The translations under genes and the position numbers were made by a program. Below the pieces are notes generated by a model, which worked only from the letters and a program-made list of their open reading frames with translations, was not told where the DNA came from and made no database searches. From Paraburkholderia sp. BCC1885 (lineage in GTDB: Bacteria; Pseudomonadota; Gammaproteobacteria; Burkholderiales; Burkholderiaceae), in NCBI RefSeq assembly GCF_900996235.1, contig NZ_CAAJGM010000122.1, positions 1 to 64,000 on the forward strand: a DNA stretch of 64,000 bases, given 5' to 3'. This document shows positions 1 through 8,005 of this stretch, piece after piece (position 1 is the first letter of the stretch; every line of letters begins with the position of its first letter).

Positions 1-1
1 G

Positions 2-1795
2 ATCGGGGCGTCGTGGGTGATTGCGAACAACGTGCCGGCGGGCAACCCGGGGGCGGACTATCCGCACAGCCTACAGGCCACGGTAGACGAGGTGCGCGCG
101 AGCCACGCGGGCGATCCCGCATTCAGGGTGAGTCACGCGGACGGTTCGGAAGGCTTCTACCGGGTGGAGATCGAGGCACAGCGCACGGGCGTGCCGTATC
201 GCAGCCCGTTCGAGCATCAGAAGCCGGAGACCCATCTGGAGTCGGCGATCGTGGTGGGTCCGCAGGGCGAGGAGGTCTACACGGACGAGCTGAACCGCAT
301 CAAGGTGCAGTTCGTGTGGGACCGCCTCAGCGGCGGTGACGAGAAGGCCTCGTGCTGGGTGCGGGTGGCGCAGTCGGATACGGGCAGCGGATACGGCGGC
401 GTGCACATGCCGCGGGTGGGGGAGGAGGTGCTGATTGATCACATCGGCGGTGACTGCGACCGGCCGGTGGTGATGTCGCGGCTGTATAACGGATCGGCGA
501 AGCCGCAGTGGCATTCGAACGGGCTGCTGTCGGGATACCGGTCGAAGGAATACGGCGGCAGCGGGTACAACCAGATGGTGATGGACGACTCGAGCGGGCA
601 GAACCGGGTGCAGCTCCTGAGCAGCACGGCGAACTCGCAGTTGCATCTGGGGTATCTGGTGCAGCACACGGATAACACGCGGGGGGCGTATCTGGGGACG
701 GGGTTTGATCTGAAGTCGGAGTCGTATGGGGCGATCCGGGCGGGGCAGGGACTCTTCGTGTCGAGCCATCCGGCGACGGCGACCCAGCCGCTGAGCGCGG
801 GTCCAGCAAGCGAGCAGCTGATCAATTCGGAAGCGGTGATCGAGAACCTGTCGCAGGCGAGTGTCGCGGCCAATGCGGAGACGCTGCAGCCCGGTCAGGA
901 CGCGCTGAAGGCGTTCACGGATGCGACCCAGCACAGCGTACCTGGCGCCAGCGCATCGGGCGGCAACACGGCCGGGGGCGGCACGGGCAACGCGAATGGT
1001 TTCGCGAAACCGATCCTGCTGGCGGCGAGCCCGTCCGGCATCGCCCTGTCCACCCAGCAGTCGACGCAGATTGCCGCCGACCAGCACATCAATATCGTCA
1101 GCGGCCAGAGCGTGCATGTGGCGACGGGCAAGTCCCTGATCGCGAGCGTGTCGGAAAAAATCAGTCTGTTCGTGCAGAACGCGGGGATGAAGCTGTTTGC
1201 GGCCAAGGGCAAGGTGGAAGTTCAGGCGCAGAGCGACGAGGTGACGCTCGCGGCGCTCAAGGACCTGACCATCACCAGTGCGAACGGCAGGCTGGTGCTG
1301 TCGGCGGCGAAGGAAGTGTGGATTGGCGCGGGCGGCTCGTACATCAAGATCAATGCAAACCAAATCGAAAACGGTACGCTTGGACAAATTCTTGAAAAAT
1401 GCGCTTCGTGGGACAAGCCCGGTGCTGTCTCCATGCACATGCCTATGCCTTCGCTTCCGCTTAGCAATATTGCGCAGAATCCCACGCATGAATATACGCA
1501 GATTTTTGACATCACCCCGCTCCTCGATTACGAGCGGTTCTCTTCCGCGTTGAATGGCCAACCGTATCGCATCTTCTCCGCAAATGGGATGCTGCAGCAG
1601 CAGGGCATGTTGAGCAATGGTGCGACGGCGACAGTCAAAACCCCGAGTTCCGAGAAAGTGAAATGCGAGATCGGCGCAGGTGATTGGGACATCCACGAAG
1701 ATGCTTACGACCAGGAGGACTTGGAAGTCCAAGAGGCAGAGTTCGACCAACAGGACCACATGCCGAATACGCAACCTACCGGAGCAGGCGTTTGA
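2..1795 (+). CDS. vgrG: VgrG, type VI secretion spike protein (5' end outside window)
   Basis: VgrG forms the trimeric tip of the T6SS tube and carries effectors into target cells. The reading frame is open from the first bases, so the N-terminal gp27-like part lies outside the window. What remains shows the gp5/OB-fold spike region (VQFVWDR, then a PRVGEEVLIDHIGGDCDRP stretch), the Vgr segment (SKEYGGSGYNQMVMDD), and a DUF2345 beta-helix (SGIALSTQQ to LTITSANGRLVLSAAKE). About 130 residues follow DUF2345 and probably dock the next gene product; this tail is acidic near its end. The stop codon overlaps the start of the downstream effector gene (tgATGa), so the two are translationally coupled. 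GC falls noticeably from about 1340 on, as if the cargo-specific tail was exchanged with its effector. Confidence 0.93.
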   Translation: MGASWVIANNVPAGNPGADYPHSLQATVDEVRASHAGDPAFRVSHADGSEGFYRVEIEAQRTGVPYRSPFEHQKPETHLESAIVVGPQGEEVYTDELNRIKVQFVWDRLSGGDEKASCWVRVAQSDTGSGYGGVHMPRVGEEVLIDHIGGDCDRPVVMSRLYNGSAKPQWHSNGLLSGYRSKEYGGSGYNQMVMDDSSGQNRVQLLSSTANSQLHLGYLVQHTDNTRGAYLGTGFDLKSESYGAIRAGQGLFVSSHPATATQPLSAGPASEQLINSEAVIENLSQASVAANAETLQPGQDALKAFTDATQHSVPGASASGGNTAGGGTGNANGFAKPILLAASPSGIALSTQQSTQIAADQHINIVSGQSVHVATGKSLIASVSEKISLFVQNAGMKLFAAKGKVEVQAQSDEVTLAALKDLTITSANGRLVLSAAKEVWIGAGGSYIKINANQIENGTLGQILEKCASWDKPGAVSMHMPMPSLPLSNIAQNPTHEYTQIFDITPLLDYERFSSALNGQPYRIFSANGMLQQQGMLSNGATATVKTPSSEKVKCEIGAGDWDIHEDAYDQEDLEVQEAEFDQQDHMPNTQPTGAGV

Positions 1796-3159
1796 TGAAC
1801 TCCAACAACCACAGGCGGCGCAAGGGTCCGCACATTCCTCCCAGCCCATTAGTCGAGGCAAGTTTTGTGTTTCAAGACAGCTTGAAGCATCCGATTCAAG
1901 GATTGGTAGTTCGCCTAAAAACGGGCGCAGGTGCACCGCCTGCTCCGCGCTGGCAGAGCGGCGGCCAGGATTCCTCTGCGCCGGCGGCCGCTTCCGCGCC
2001 ATCTACGCCAACCAGTACTCCCGGGTCCGGCGGCAGTGGTCAGACCGTGATCGCCTCAAATAGCCTGGATGTCACGACCGACAAGGACGGTTATGCGGTG
2101 ACCATCTCGAATGTCGCTCGTAATCAGCCGATTGAGATATTCGTCAAGAAGAAGAGCGGCGAGTTTGGGCTTAAGGGCTCCGTGATGCCGTCAAAGGACA
2201 TGAACGCCTACGCTATTACTAGCCCCGAATATCACTTCGATGCGGTTACTCAGTTGTCTCCGAAAGACGAGATGGAACTGGATATCCACATGCCTGTGGT
2301 TAAGGAAGGCGAAACCATGACGATAGATCGCCTGCTAAACGAATTCGGCCCATACATTGGCGACGCGGAGAAGATCACTGAACAGGGCAAGATTAAAAAG
2401 GACTTCCCGGTCAAAAAGACGAGCATGCATACGGACGCTTCCACAGGAAAGTCCGTAACAGATATCGTCATTGAACATCACTACAAAGCTATCAACACCG
2501 GTAAGCCGCGGACCGTTACAGTGAGTCTTCTGCCTTCACGGCTAAACTATCCTGCGGCCTTGATGCTTACTGACGATCACTTTTCTTACCTCGCCAAATC
2601 ATTCGGATGTGAAGCGGCCGCGGTCAAGGCGGTGACGATGACGGAGACTGGCGGACGGGGATACGACAAGAATGGTTTGCCGCGAATCCTGCTAGAACGG
2701 CACTATTTCTACCGTCTGTCTTTGCCGAAAGCGAAGCAGGCGAATTGGAAGCACGAGAAAAATCCATACTCCAAATTTTCTGACGTGTGCAATCCTATAT
2801 ATGGTGGCTATGGACCTGCGGAGCTCCATCAATATGAGCGGCTCGTAAAGGCTGCTCGCCTTGACCAGGACGCTGCCCTTATGTCGTGTTCGTGGGGAGC
2901 CTTTCAGGTCATGGGTGAATCCTTCAAAGATTGTGGCTGTACCTCTGTAGTCGAGATGGTTAACAGTTATCTTAAAAGCATAGATGGCCACGTGCAGATG
3001 TTCGAACAGTTCATGAAGAACGCGAAACCGGTAGCGATAAAGGCATTGAAGGAAAAAAACTGGGTAGATTTTGCTACTGCATACAATGGCGGGAACTGGA
3101 GAACTCAGAATCCGGACTACGCAAACAATATGAAATCACATTATGACGAATACAAGTAA
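1795..3159 (+). CDS. Probable T6SS effector: DUF3380-type N-acetylmuramidase with N-terminal VgrG-docking region
   Basis: The predicted 454-aa protein starts at the ATG that overlaps the VgrG stop; the frame is open further upstream, but that part is inside vgrG. Residues 1-220 contain a Ser/Pro/Ala-rich linker and a transthyretin-like beta region (SLDVTTDKDGYAVTISNV). The C-terminal half matches the N-acetylmuramidase family (PF11860/DUF3380): AVKAVTMTETGGRGYD with the expected catalytic Glu, ILLERHYFYRLS, SCSWGAFQVMGESF and a C-terminal ATAYNGGNW. It should cleave the glycan strand of peptidoglycan in the prey periplasm. There is no signal peptide, as expected for T6SS cargo. The following genes encode exported proteins, which fits a periplasmic immunity function. 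Family assignment is firm; delivery by this VgrG is inferred from the coupling. Confidence 0.82.
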   Translation: MNSNNHRRRKGPHIPPSPLVEASFVFQDSLKHPIQGLVVRLKTGAGAPPAPRWQSGGQDSSAPAAASAPSTPTSTPGSGGSGQTVIASNSLDVTTDKDGYAVTISNVARNQPIEIFVKKKSGEFGLKGSVMPSKDMNAYAITSPEYHFDAVTQLSPKDEMELDIHMPVVKEGETMTIDRLLNEFGPYIGDAEKITEQGKIKKDFPVKKTSMHTDASTGKSVTDIVIEHHYKAINTGKPRTVTVSLLPSRLNYPAALMLTDDHFSYLAKSFGCEAAAVKAVTMTETGGRGYDKNGLPRILLERHYFYRLSLPKAKQANWKHEKNPYSKFSDVCNPIYGGYGPAELHQYERLVKAARLDQDAALMSCSWGAFQVMGESFKDCGCTSVVEMVNSYLKSIDGHVQMFEQFMKNAKPVAIKALKEKNWVDFATAYNGGNWRTQNPDYANNMKSHYDEYK

Positions 3160-3823
3160 ATATTTAGGGTGGGCGCTCGCGATTTTTGTTTCTTTTTTTT
3201 CGATCATTAGCTTCGCGGGGGATTTGCTTGTTTTCAATGACCCGAATTTAATTGCTATACACGCGAGTGGAAAAATATTTGGCTACTACGGAGTAGAGGA
3301 TGATCGCACTTCGTGCGCCTTTTTCTTCTCTCAAAAGGGCGGAATTGATGCTTTCCCTCAAAAAAGTACCGATGCCGTGATCGATATCTCCACATTTGTT
3401 CTGCCGGGAAAAAATTACGATTACGATCACCGTGACAAAAATTTCGACATTTCCGGGAAGATTTTTGTTAAGAACGGAAAATGGGTTATACAGACTGCCG
3501 AGAATCAGGCCGGATGCGACAACGCTACGGGTGTATTCAAGTTTGGACCAGACGAGCAAGATGCTGTGCGCTACACGGTGGCGCAAAGCTCACCCGCATT
3601 AGGGATCCGCGTAGTAGAAAAAAAAACATTCTTTAATAACCGGGACCAAAGGTCGTTCGTACCCCGAAGCGGCTTTCTTGTCGGTGGCAATGTTGTTGCG
3701 GTAACCGAAACAGATCGCGACTTCTCCTACGTATGGTTCACCAATCCTTCTACCGGGAAGACGACGAAAGGTTGGGTGAAAACGGGCGATCTTGGGAATC
3801 CGTTTCCCGTGTCTCCGCAGTAA
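3143..3823 (+). CDS. Exported protein with C-terminal SH3-like segment, probable immunity protein to the muramidase effector
   Basis: The 226-aa product overlaps the effector gene by 17 bases. Residues 1-25 are a typical signal peptide (positive start, hydrophobic core WALAIFVSFFSIISFAG). Two Cys (in DRTSCAF and NQAGCDN) could form a disulfide. The last 60 residues read as a bacterial SH3-like fold: RVVEKKTFFNNRD, a GFLVGGNVVAV strand and the closing KGWVKTGDL. Position behind a peptidoglycan-degrading effector plus export suggests a periplasmic inhibitor. Base composition is much more A/T-rich than the core genes, a sign of recent transfer. No family name is recognised; the immunity role is inferred. 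Confidence 0.65.
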   Translation: MTNTSKYLGWALAIFVSFFSIISFAGDLLVFNDPNLIAIHASGKIFGYYGVEDDRTSCAFFFSQKGGIDAFPQKSTDAVIDISTFVLPGKNYDYDHRDKNFDISGKIFVKNGKWVIQTAENQAGCDNATGVFKFGPDEQDAVRYTVAQSSPALGIRVVEKKTFFNNRDQRSFVPRSGFLVGGNVVAVTETDRDFSYVWFTNPSTGKTTKGWVKTGDLGNPFPVSPQ

Positions 3824-3892
3824 ATGGCGAGTCAAGACTGTGGTCGAGTAGACCGTGCAGCAAGCCGCCAGTCGATAATTGCAGGAGAGAAA

Positions 3893-3958
3893 ATGATCGA
3901 CCTCGTTCGATTGAGTGACAATATTAATTGCGATGTCCGCCAACGAAGGCAAGATTGA
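3893..3958 (+). pseudogene. PAAR-protein N-terminal stub
   Basis: A good ribosome binding site (AGGAGA) precedes an ATG that opens MIDLVRLSDN, the usual start of PAAR spike-tip proteins of the MI(D/N)L(V/I)RLxD type; compare MINLIRLDDD at 5269. After about 12 codons the similarity stops and the frame ends after 21 codons. It looks like the start of a PAAR gene joined by deletion to unrelated sequence. The match is short, so it is tentative. Confidence 0.4.
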
Positions 3959-3988
3959 TAGTGTGTTCCGGTTAATTACTCGTATCCA

Positions 3989-4267
3989 GTGAGCAGCTAT
4001 TTTAATTCGGATCTAGGTCGGGCTACCGCTCTGGATCAGAGCGTTAATCGTCCTGCAAATGTGGGCCGGGATATAGGTGCGGCGCTTGATCGATTCTTTG
4101 CCAGGCACCCGGCTGTGTCTCGAAACCCAGGCGATTGGGGCGATAACCAAGGTACTTACGAACGCGAAATACTGGAAATATACGGGCCATCTCGTGACAT
4201 GGCAGTAATACAGGGAGTCTCTGCTGCGCCAGCTCGATATTCCGCCTTAAAAGCGAAATTGACTTAA
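3989..4267 (+). CDS. Hypothetical protein, possibly the 3' part of a decayed gene
   Basis: A GTG-started frame of 92 codons (SSYFNSDLGRATALDQ at the start, ARYSALKAKLT at the end) with no recognisable domain. A second short frame at 3933-3992 (MSANEGKIDSVFRLITRIQ) ends with a TGA that overlaps this GTG, so the two may be one former gene split by a frameshift near 3990. There is no clear ribosome binding site. It lies between the PAAR stub and the next exported protein, inside a zone of gene decay. Function unknown; could be a pseudogene. Confidence 0.4.
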   Translation: MSSYFNSDLGRATALDQSVNRPANVGRDIGAALDRFFARHPAVSRNPGDWGDNQGTYEREILEIYGPSRDMAVIQGVSAAPARYSALKAKLT

Positions 4268-4278
4268 CGAGGTATGTT

Positions 4279-5244
4279 TTGAAGACAGGCAACTCGATGG
4301 TATATCTGTGTGCCCTACTGTCCCTGGCAGTCGCGGCTGGGAATGTTGTGGCAGTCCAAAATCGCGTAGATTTTTCGGAACAATCGGCACTCGTTTTTTC
4401 GGCTCCGCTCTCGAAGAAAGAGCAGGCCAATGCTGGAAGTGGGTGGAAAAGGGCCGTCTACCTGAGCCCGACCGGTGAGCAATTTGATCTCCTTCCGATG
4501 GAAACGTTTACATCTAAAGGAGGTGTTGTGTTTCAAGACTCCTATCCACCTCAGGTTTCTCCAACTGGAAAATACGCTGTCCTCGATATCCTGCGCTCCG
4601 GATCAGTCGATCCTGGTCAAAACGGTGAGCCACATGCAGAATCAAAGCAGTACTGCCCGGTATTGGAAACACATACGGGATGCATCGTCAGTGCTCAATC
4701 TGGCGAATTGTGTGGCGGAAGTTGGGATAAAAAAAGTGATGCATGGATTGTGCCGGGTTATGACGGCGACTCGACAAAAGACATGTTGAGCTATCAGTTT
4801 CAGAGCGTGAATGCGCTGTGGCGAGAATACCTTGCTGCGAGCACCAAGCCATTCCGTTATTCGATCAAGAGTGCTTTGACTTCAAATCTAGGCCCGACGA
4901 ATTTGATGGCGTGCGAACCTCCGGCTGCTGAAAATTGGGAGGCTTACGAGGCTATCTCTCGCCAGCTTAAAAAGGAAGGCGATTTAACCGATGCAACATA
5001 TATTGACGGCAAACTTGGACTCGCCGGTAAGGGCGATACGGAATCACCAAGCTCGACAATCTCTGTGGACAAGGCACGTCTCTATGATCGGCCAGATATG
5101 ACAGCTCAGACGCGCATGTATCTGGTGAAGGGGGATCGGGTAAAAATACTAGATAAATCAGTATTGAATTGGGTTCGCATTAAATACGTTGAACAGAATG
5201 GCTCGATTATCGACAAGTGGATGCAAGCGACTTCGCTAAAGTGA
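4279..5244 (+). CDS. Exported protein with C-terminal SH3-like segment, second possible immunity protein
   Basis: The 321-aa frame starts at TTG 4279 behind a GAGG ribosome binding site; ATG 4297 is an alternative. The N-terminus is a signal peptide (MVYLCALLSLAVAAGNVVAV). Three Cys near QYCPVLETHTGC and GELCGG suggest an oxidised periplasmic fold. The C-terminal 60 residues (ISVDKARLYDRPD, MYLVKGDRVKILDKS, WVRIKYVEQ, DKWMQATSLK) resemble the SH3-like end of the 3143-3823 protein although the rest differs. Twelve bases separate it from the upstream frame. Probably an accessory or orphan immunity gene; no experimentally known family is recognised. Confidence 0.62.
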   Translation: MKTGNSMVYLCALLSLAVAAGNVVAVQNRVDFSEQSALVFSAPLSKKEQANAGSGWKRAVYLSPTGEQFDLLPMETFTSKGGVVFQDSYPPQVSPTGKYAVLDILRSGSVDPGQNGEPHAESKQYCPVLETHTGCIVSAQSGELCGGSWDKKSDAWIVPGYDGDSTKDMLSYQFQSVNALWREYLAASTKPFRYSIKSALTSNLGPTNLMACEPPAAENWEAYEAISRQLKKEGDLTDATYIDGKLGLAGKGDTESPSSTISVDKARLYDRPDMTAQTRMYLVKGDRVKILDKSVLNWVRIKYVEQNGSIIDKWMQATSLK

Positions 5245-5268
5245 TCTTCGCGTATAGAGCTTAGTTCG

Positions 5269-5512
5269 ATGATTAATTTGATTCGCCTCGACGATGACAC
5301 TGACCACGGCGGCAAGGTGATCAGTACGCCGGCCACCATGAGCTCCAATGGTATATTCGTCACTGGCAAAGGGCGATGAAATTTCATGTCCGAAGCACGA
5401 AGATGTTAGGCTCAATGTAATTGTCGACAGCGACGAATCGATGGCAGATGGCGGTATCCCGATCGCGCGACATGGCTACAAAGCTACCGAAAAAGCATCG
5501 GCAAAGAGCTAA
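5269..5512 (+). pseudogene. PAAR-domain protein broken by a +1 frameshift
   Basis: From ATG 5269 the frame reads MINLIRLDDDTDHGGKVIST ... FVTGKG and stops at TGA 5377. Removing one G from the GGG at 5371-5373 restores GDEISCPKHEDV, then DGGIPIARHGYKAT, ending at TAA 5510. These are the hallmark PAAR segments: RLxDxTDHGGKVIS, the GD-x-(V/I)-SCP motif and IARHGxKAT. The usual Cys-rich end after KAT is missing, so the 3' end is also altered. PAAR proteins sharpen the VgrG tip, so this copy should be non-functional. The reading comes directly from the bases; a sequencing error is the alternative. Confidence 0.75.
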
Positions 5513-5601
5513 AGATAGCGAAATACAGCACAGGGAGATGGTTAAAAATACCGTGGTCGCTGATACGTGCACATGCATATCACTGTCAAAAGATAATTCC
5601 C

Positions 5602-6585
5602 GTGAATCTTCACGCTCAAAATATGCGGAATATGCTTCGTAAAGCAGGCTCATTTTTGGCCGTTGCCATCGTAGTTCTGGCTTTTTCGTGGCGATGCATG
5701 GCCGCGGACAAGGTAGAAATCCATAACAGTCAGAAGCTCTATTATGACCAGGCTTTGAATCCGCAATGCGATCTGTTCCTCAAGCATCAGATCGGAGATA
5801 AGCTTGCTGGCTACAACATCGGAGACTCATTGATTTCCTCCGGAAAAGCAGTGGTGATGGGTGACTACAAGTTCCCACCTCCTGAGCTTTGCCAGAAATA
5901 CAGGGTGTCGAAAGATGACGATGTTATCTATGTCGATCCAGAGTCGAAAGCTGAGATCCGCAAGAAAGATCTTATCTCGCTTGACGAGATGCCTCTGTGG
6001 ACTAGGACGGCCCCTTTTCGGGCGAGATTCAGCATCAGCAATGACCATGGCGATGCCGACGATGATGCTGCACCATCCTGGCTACCGTTTAAGCCGGGAA
6101 ACGAGGTAATGAACTACATCGCCGTCGATTCGGATAACTACGAGGTTGATGTCGCGACGGGGAGTAGAACGGGGTATCGGTTTTATTCCTTTTTGGATAG
6201 ATGCTATCTCGCCACCGAGAAGACGCCGCGTCTGTATAAGTACGTGACGTTGTGTGCTCAGCCCGGAAAGCCAAAGTACAGCTACTTTTCAGAAAGTATC
6301 GACACCACTAGCCAGCCGTGGATTGATATTACAACCGGCAACACTATCGACCGCGGTGAGCGCATGCCGAGTGAGTCTGTTGAAGTATACGGGGCGCTGC
6401 CAGTTAAACCGCTGATTTACTCTGATTATCCGATCGATGGGGAAGGACGCGTAACCCAGGGGCGTGCAATGTGTATGGCGGACTGTGCACCGGGCATGCT
6501 TTTGAAGATTTTGCGAAAAGGTCAAAGCATCTGGGGAGCCTCCGGAAAGCCGCCGGCGCCGGGAGAGCAGACATCAGCGTTCTAA
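5602..6585 (+). CDS. Exported hypothetical protein in the T6SS island
   Basis: A 327-aa frame with GTG 5602 as first start; ATG 5620 or 5632 are equally plausible. Residues around LRKAGSFLAVAIVVLAFSW form a signal peptide with a likely cleavage after CMAA. Cys residues are scattered (NPQCDLF, PELCQKY, DRCYLA, VTLCAQ, AMCMADCAPG). The mature part is rich in Asp, Tyr and Lys and has no recognised domain or SH3-like tail. Its setting after a PAAR gene and before vgrG debris suggests another immunity-like or orphan gene of the island. It begins about 90 bases after the broken PAAR gene. Confidence 0.55.
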   Translation: MNLHAQNMRNMLRKAGSFLAVAIVVLAFSWRCMAADKVEIHNSQKLYYDQALNPQCDLFLKHQIGDKLAGYNIGDSLISSGKAVVMGDYKFPPPELCQKYRVSKDDDVIYVDPESKAEIRKKDLISLDEMPLWTRTAPFRARFSISNDHGDADDDAAPSWLPFKPGNEVMNYIAVDSDNYEVDVATGSRTGYRFYSFLDRCYLATEKTPRLYKYVTLCAQPGKPKYSYFSESIDTTSQPWIDITTGNTIDRGERMPSESVEVYGALPVKPLIYSDYPIDGEGRVTQGRAMCMADCAPGMLLKILRKGQSIWGASGKPPAPGEQTSAF

Positions 6586-6635
6586 GCGGATCTTGGCCGT
6601 CGACAGTGTGAGAACTGGACTCTACGTGCGGCGGC

Positions 6636-6797
6636 CACCGCGGCAATGTCGAGCTCAAGACGCTGATCGCCCAGCCCGTGACGCTGTGGATCCAGCAGAC
6701 CGACAAATCCTACCTGCCGCACAACGGCTACGTGCACACCGCCCGGCGCCTGGGTTCCAACAACTCTCGTGAACGAGGCGCAGAGCCTACTTTGTAA
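6636..6797 (+). pseudogene. VgrG N-terminal fragment
   Basis: In this frame the translation includes VELKTLIAQPVTLWIQQTDK and then YLPHNGYVHTARRLGS, which is the gp27-like N-terminal region of VgrG proteins (the LK-x-LI-x-x-PVTL and HGYV blocks). Similarity covers 6636-6758 and then gives way to unrelated codons and TAA 6795. There is no start and no downstream VgrG, so it is debris of a second vgrG. Its high GC contrasts with the genes just upstream. Confidence 0.7.
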
Positions 6798-6873
6798 AAG
6801 TTCGATCCTGAAGACGTGACTTGACGCGAAGGATGCGTCACCGCTTGGGAATAGGTACAAATGGGAGGTCCGC

Positions 6874-7155
6874 ATGGCGTTGCAAATTATCGTGATGGGT
6901 GAGCCGACCTCGCACAACGGGAAAGTCATTAGCGGCTCGGAAATTCACACGATTGGTGGCAAGCAGATCACCCGCTTGCACGATTTGGTTGATTGCCCGC
7001 AGAGGTATCCAGATGGGCGTCTACACGGCGTAAACGAAATCATTTAGACGCGTCCGACTTTCACAATCGACGGATAGCGCGTCGCGTTACACGGACACCA
7101 TACTGAATGCGGTTGCACGCTGATTGGTAGCACTGTCGCAAGCGTTGGAGATTAG
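6874..7155 (+). pseudogene. PAAR-domain protein with two in-frame amber codons
   Basis: ATG 6874 follows a GGGAGG ribosome binding site. The frame starts MALQIIVMGEPTSHNGKVIS, passes LVDCPQRYPDGRLHGVNEII, and meets TAG at 7045. Reading on in the same frame gives TRPTFTIDG, a second TAG at 7075, then RVALHGHHTECGCTLIGS and a final TAG at 7153. All parts fit one 93-codon PAAR protein, including the closing ALHGHxTxCGCxLI motif. Only the two nonsense codons break it, so inactivation is recent. No frameshift is needed. Confidence 0.8.
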
Positions 7156-7522
7156 CCGTATTCCGCAGGGCCCTCTAAACGGTCGTCCCAACAACACCAA
7201 CTTATCCACCCCCACCTCTGCACAACTCCGGGATAAGCCCCCTAACTTCCTGTGTGCCGAACCTTGATAAACTGCGACGCTAATCAGCCACATCAAAAGT
7301 TGTCCCGGGCTCAAACCCGCTCTCCAAAAACAGCACCAAGGGTTGTGAAATCCATAGCCCTTTGATCCATCAAAGAATATCCGACTTATCCACAGCAGCA
7401 AGCCGCCCTTGTTAACTATTACTACGTATACATATGTCTACAGTAAAAGACAAAAAAGCGAACCCAGCGCGGCCTCACACTCATCCGCACAAAAACACAG
7501 CAACCATGCGCCAAAGCGCCCC
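7156..7522. other. Gene-free stretch with two DnaA-box-like sites
   Basis: No convincing coding frame. It contains TTATCCACC at 7202-7210 and TTATCCACA at 7386-7394; the second is a perfect DnaA-box consensus. Several short C-rich and A-rich tracts follow near 7440-7510. It separates the T6SS debris from the convergent GyrI-like gene. Confidence 0.4.
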
Positions 7523-8005
7523 TCAGACCAGCGGCAAATAAATCTCCGTCACCAGTTCAGACGGCGCCGTATCTTGCGGCGTGTTCAGATATTCCTCGAA
7601 AGCGGGAGCATCGGCCGCTTCACGCCCTGATTGCGCAAGCCATTCGCCATACAGCCACTGATAAGCCGCGGCGATATCCTCATACGGACCTTTATGCCGC
7701 GGCACCGCGTAAGTCCCACCACGCACAGCCGTGATCGCAACCGGCGCGGCCACCTCGACCTCCGCCTCCACCAATCGCGGCAGGATGACCCCCGCCTTCG
7801 ACCTCAACTCCGCCTCTGCGACAACGCCCGGGTCGTCGTAAAAAATGCCCACCATCCGTATGTCTGGCGACAACAGGTCTCTTGCGGCAAGCCACTTCAT
7901 CAGCGCATCGAATGCTTTGCCGATCTGCATGTACGAACCCTTGTGATCGATCGTCAAAACCTGCGTTGCGGGCACTTCCCGAATTTCCACTTCACGCGTC
8001 GTCAT
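7523..8005 (-). CDS. GyrI-like small-molecule binding protein
   Basis: A 160-aa protein of the GyrI-like/AraC effector-binding superfamily: VEIREVPATQVLTIDHKGSY at the start, a central PDIRMVGIFYDDPGVV, then GGTYAVPRHKGPYEDIAAAY and a closing SELVTEIYLPLV. There is no DNA-binding domain, so it is the stand-alone (SbmC/GyrI-like) form, thought to bind small hydrophobic or toxic compounds. The start is set by AGGAGA eight bases before the ATG; the frame is open further upstream but without a site. Its ATG overlaps the stop of a possible small upstream frame. Confidence 0.8.
   Translation of the reverse strand: MTTREVEIREVPATQVLTIDHKGSYMQIGKAFDALMKWLAARDLLSPDIRMVGIFYDDPGVVAEAELRSKAGVILPRLVEAEVEVAAPVAITAVRGGTYAVPRHKGPYEDIAAAYQWLYGEWLAQSGREAADAPAFEEYLNTPQDTAPSELVTEIYLPLV

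Noticed and set aside
71..2002. 643-codon minus-strand frame opposite vgrG
   Set aside because: Arg/His-rich translation without any domain; it is the antisense shadow of the G/C-rich vgrG codons.
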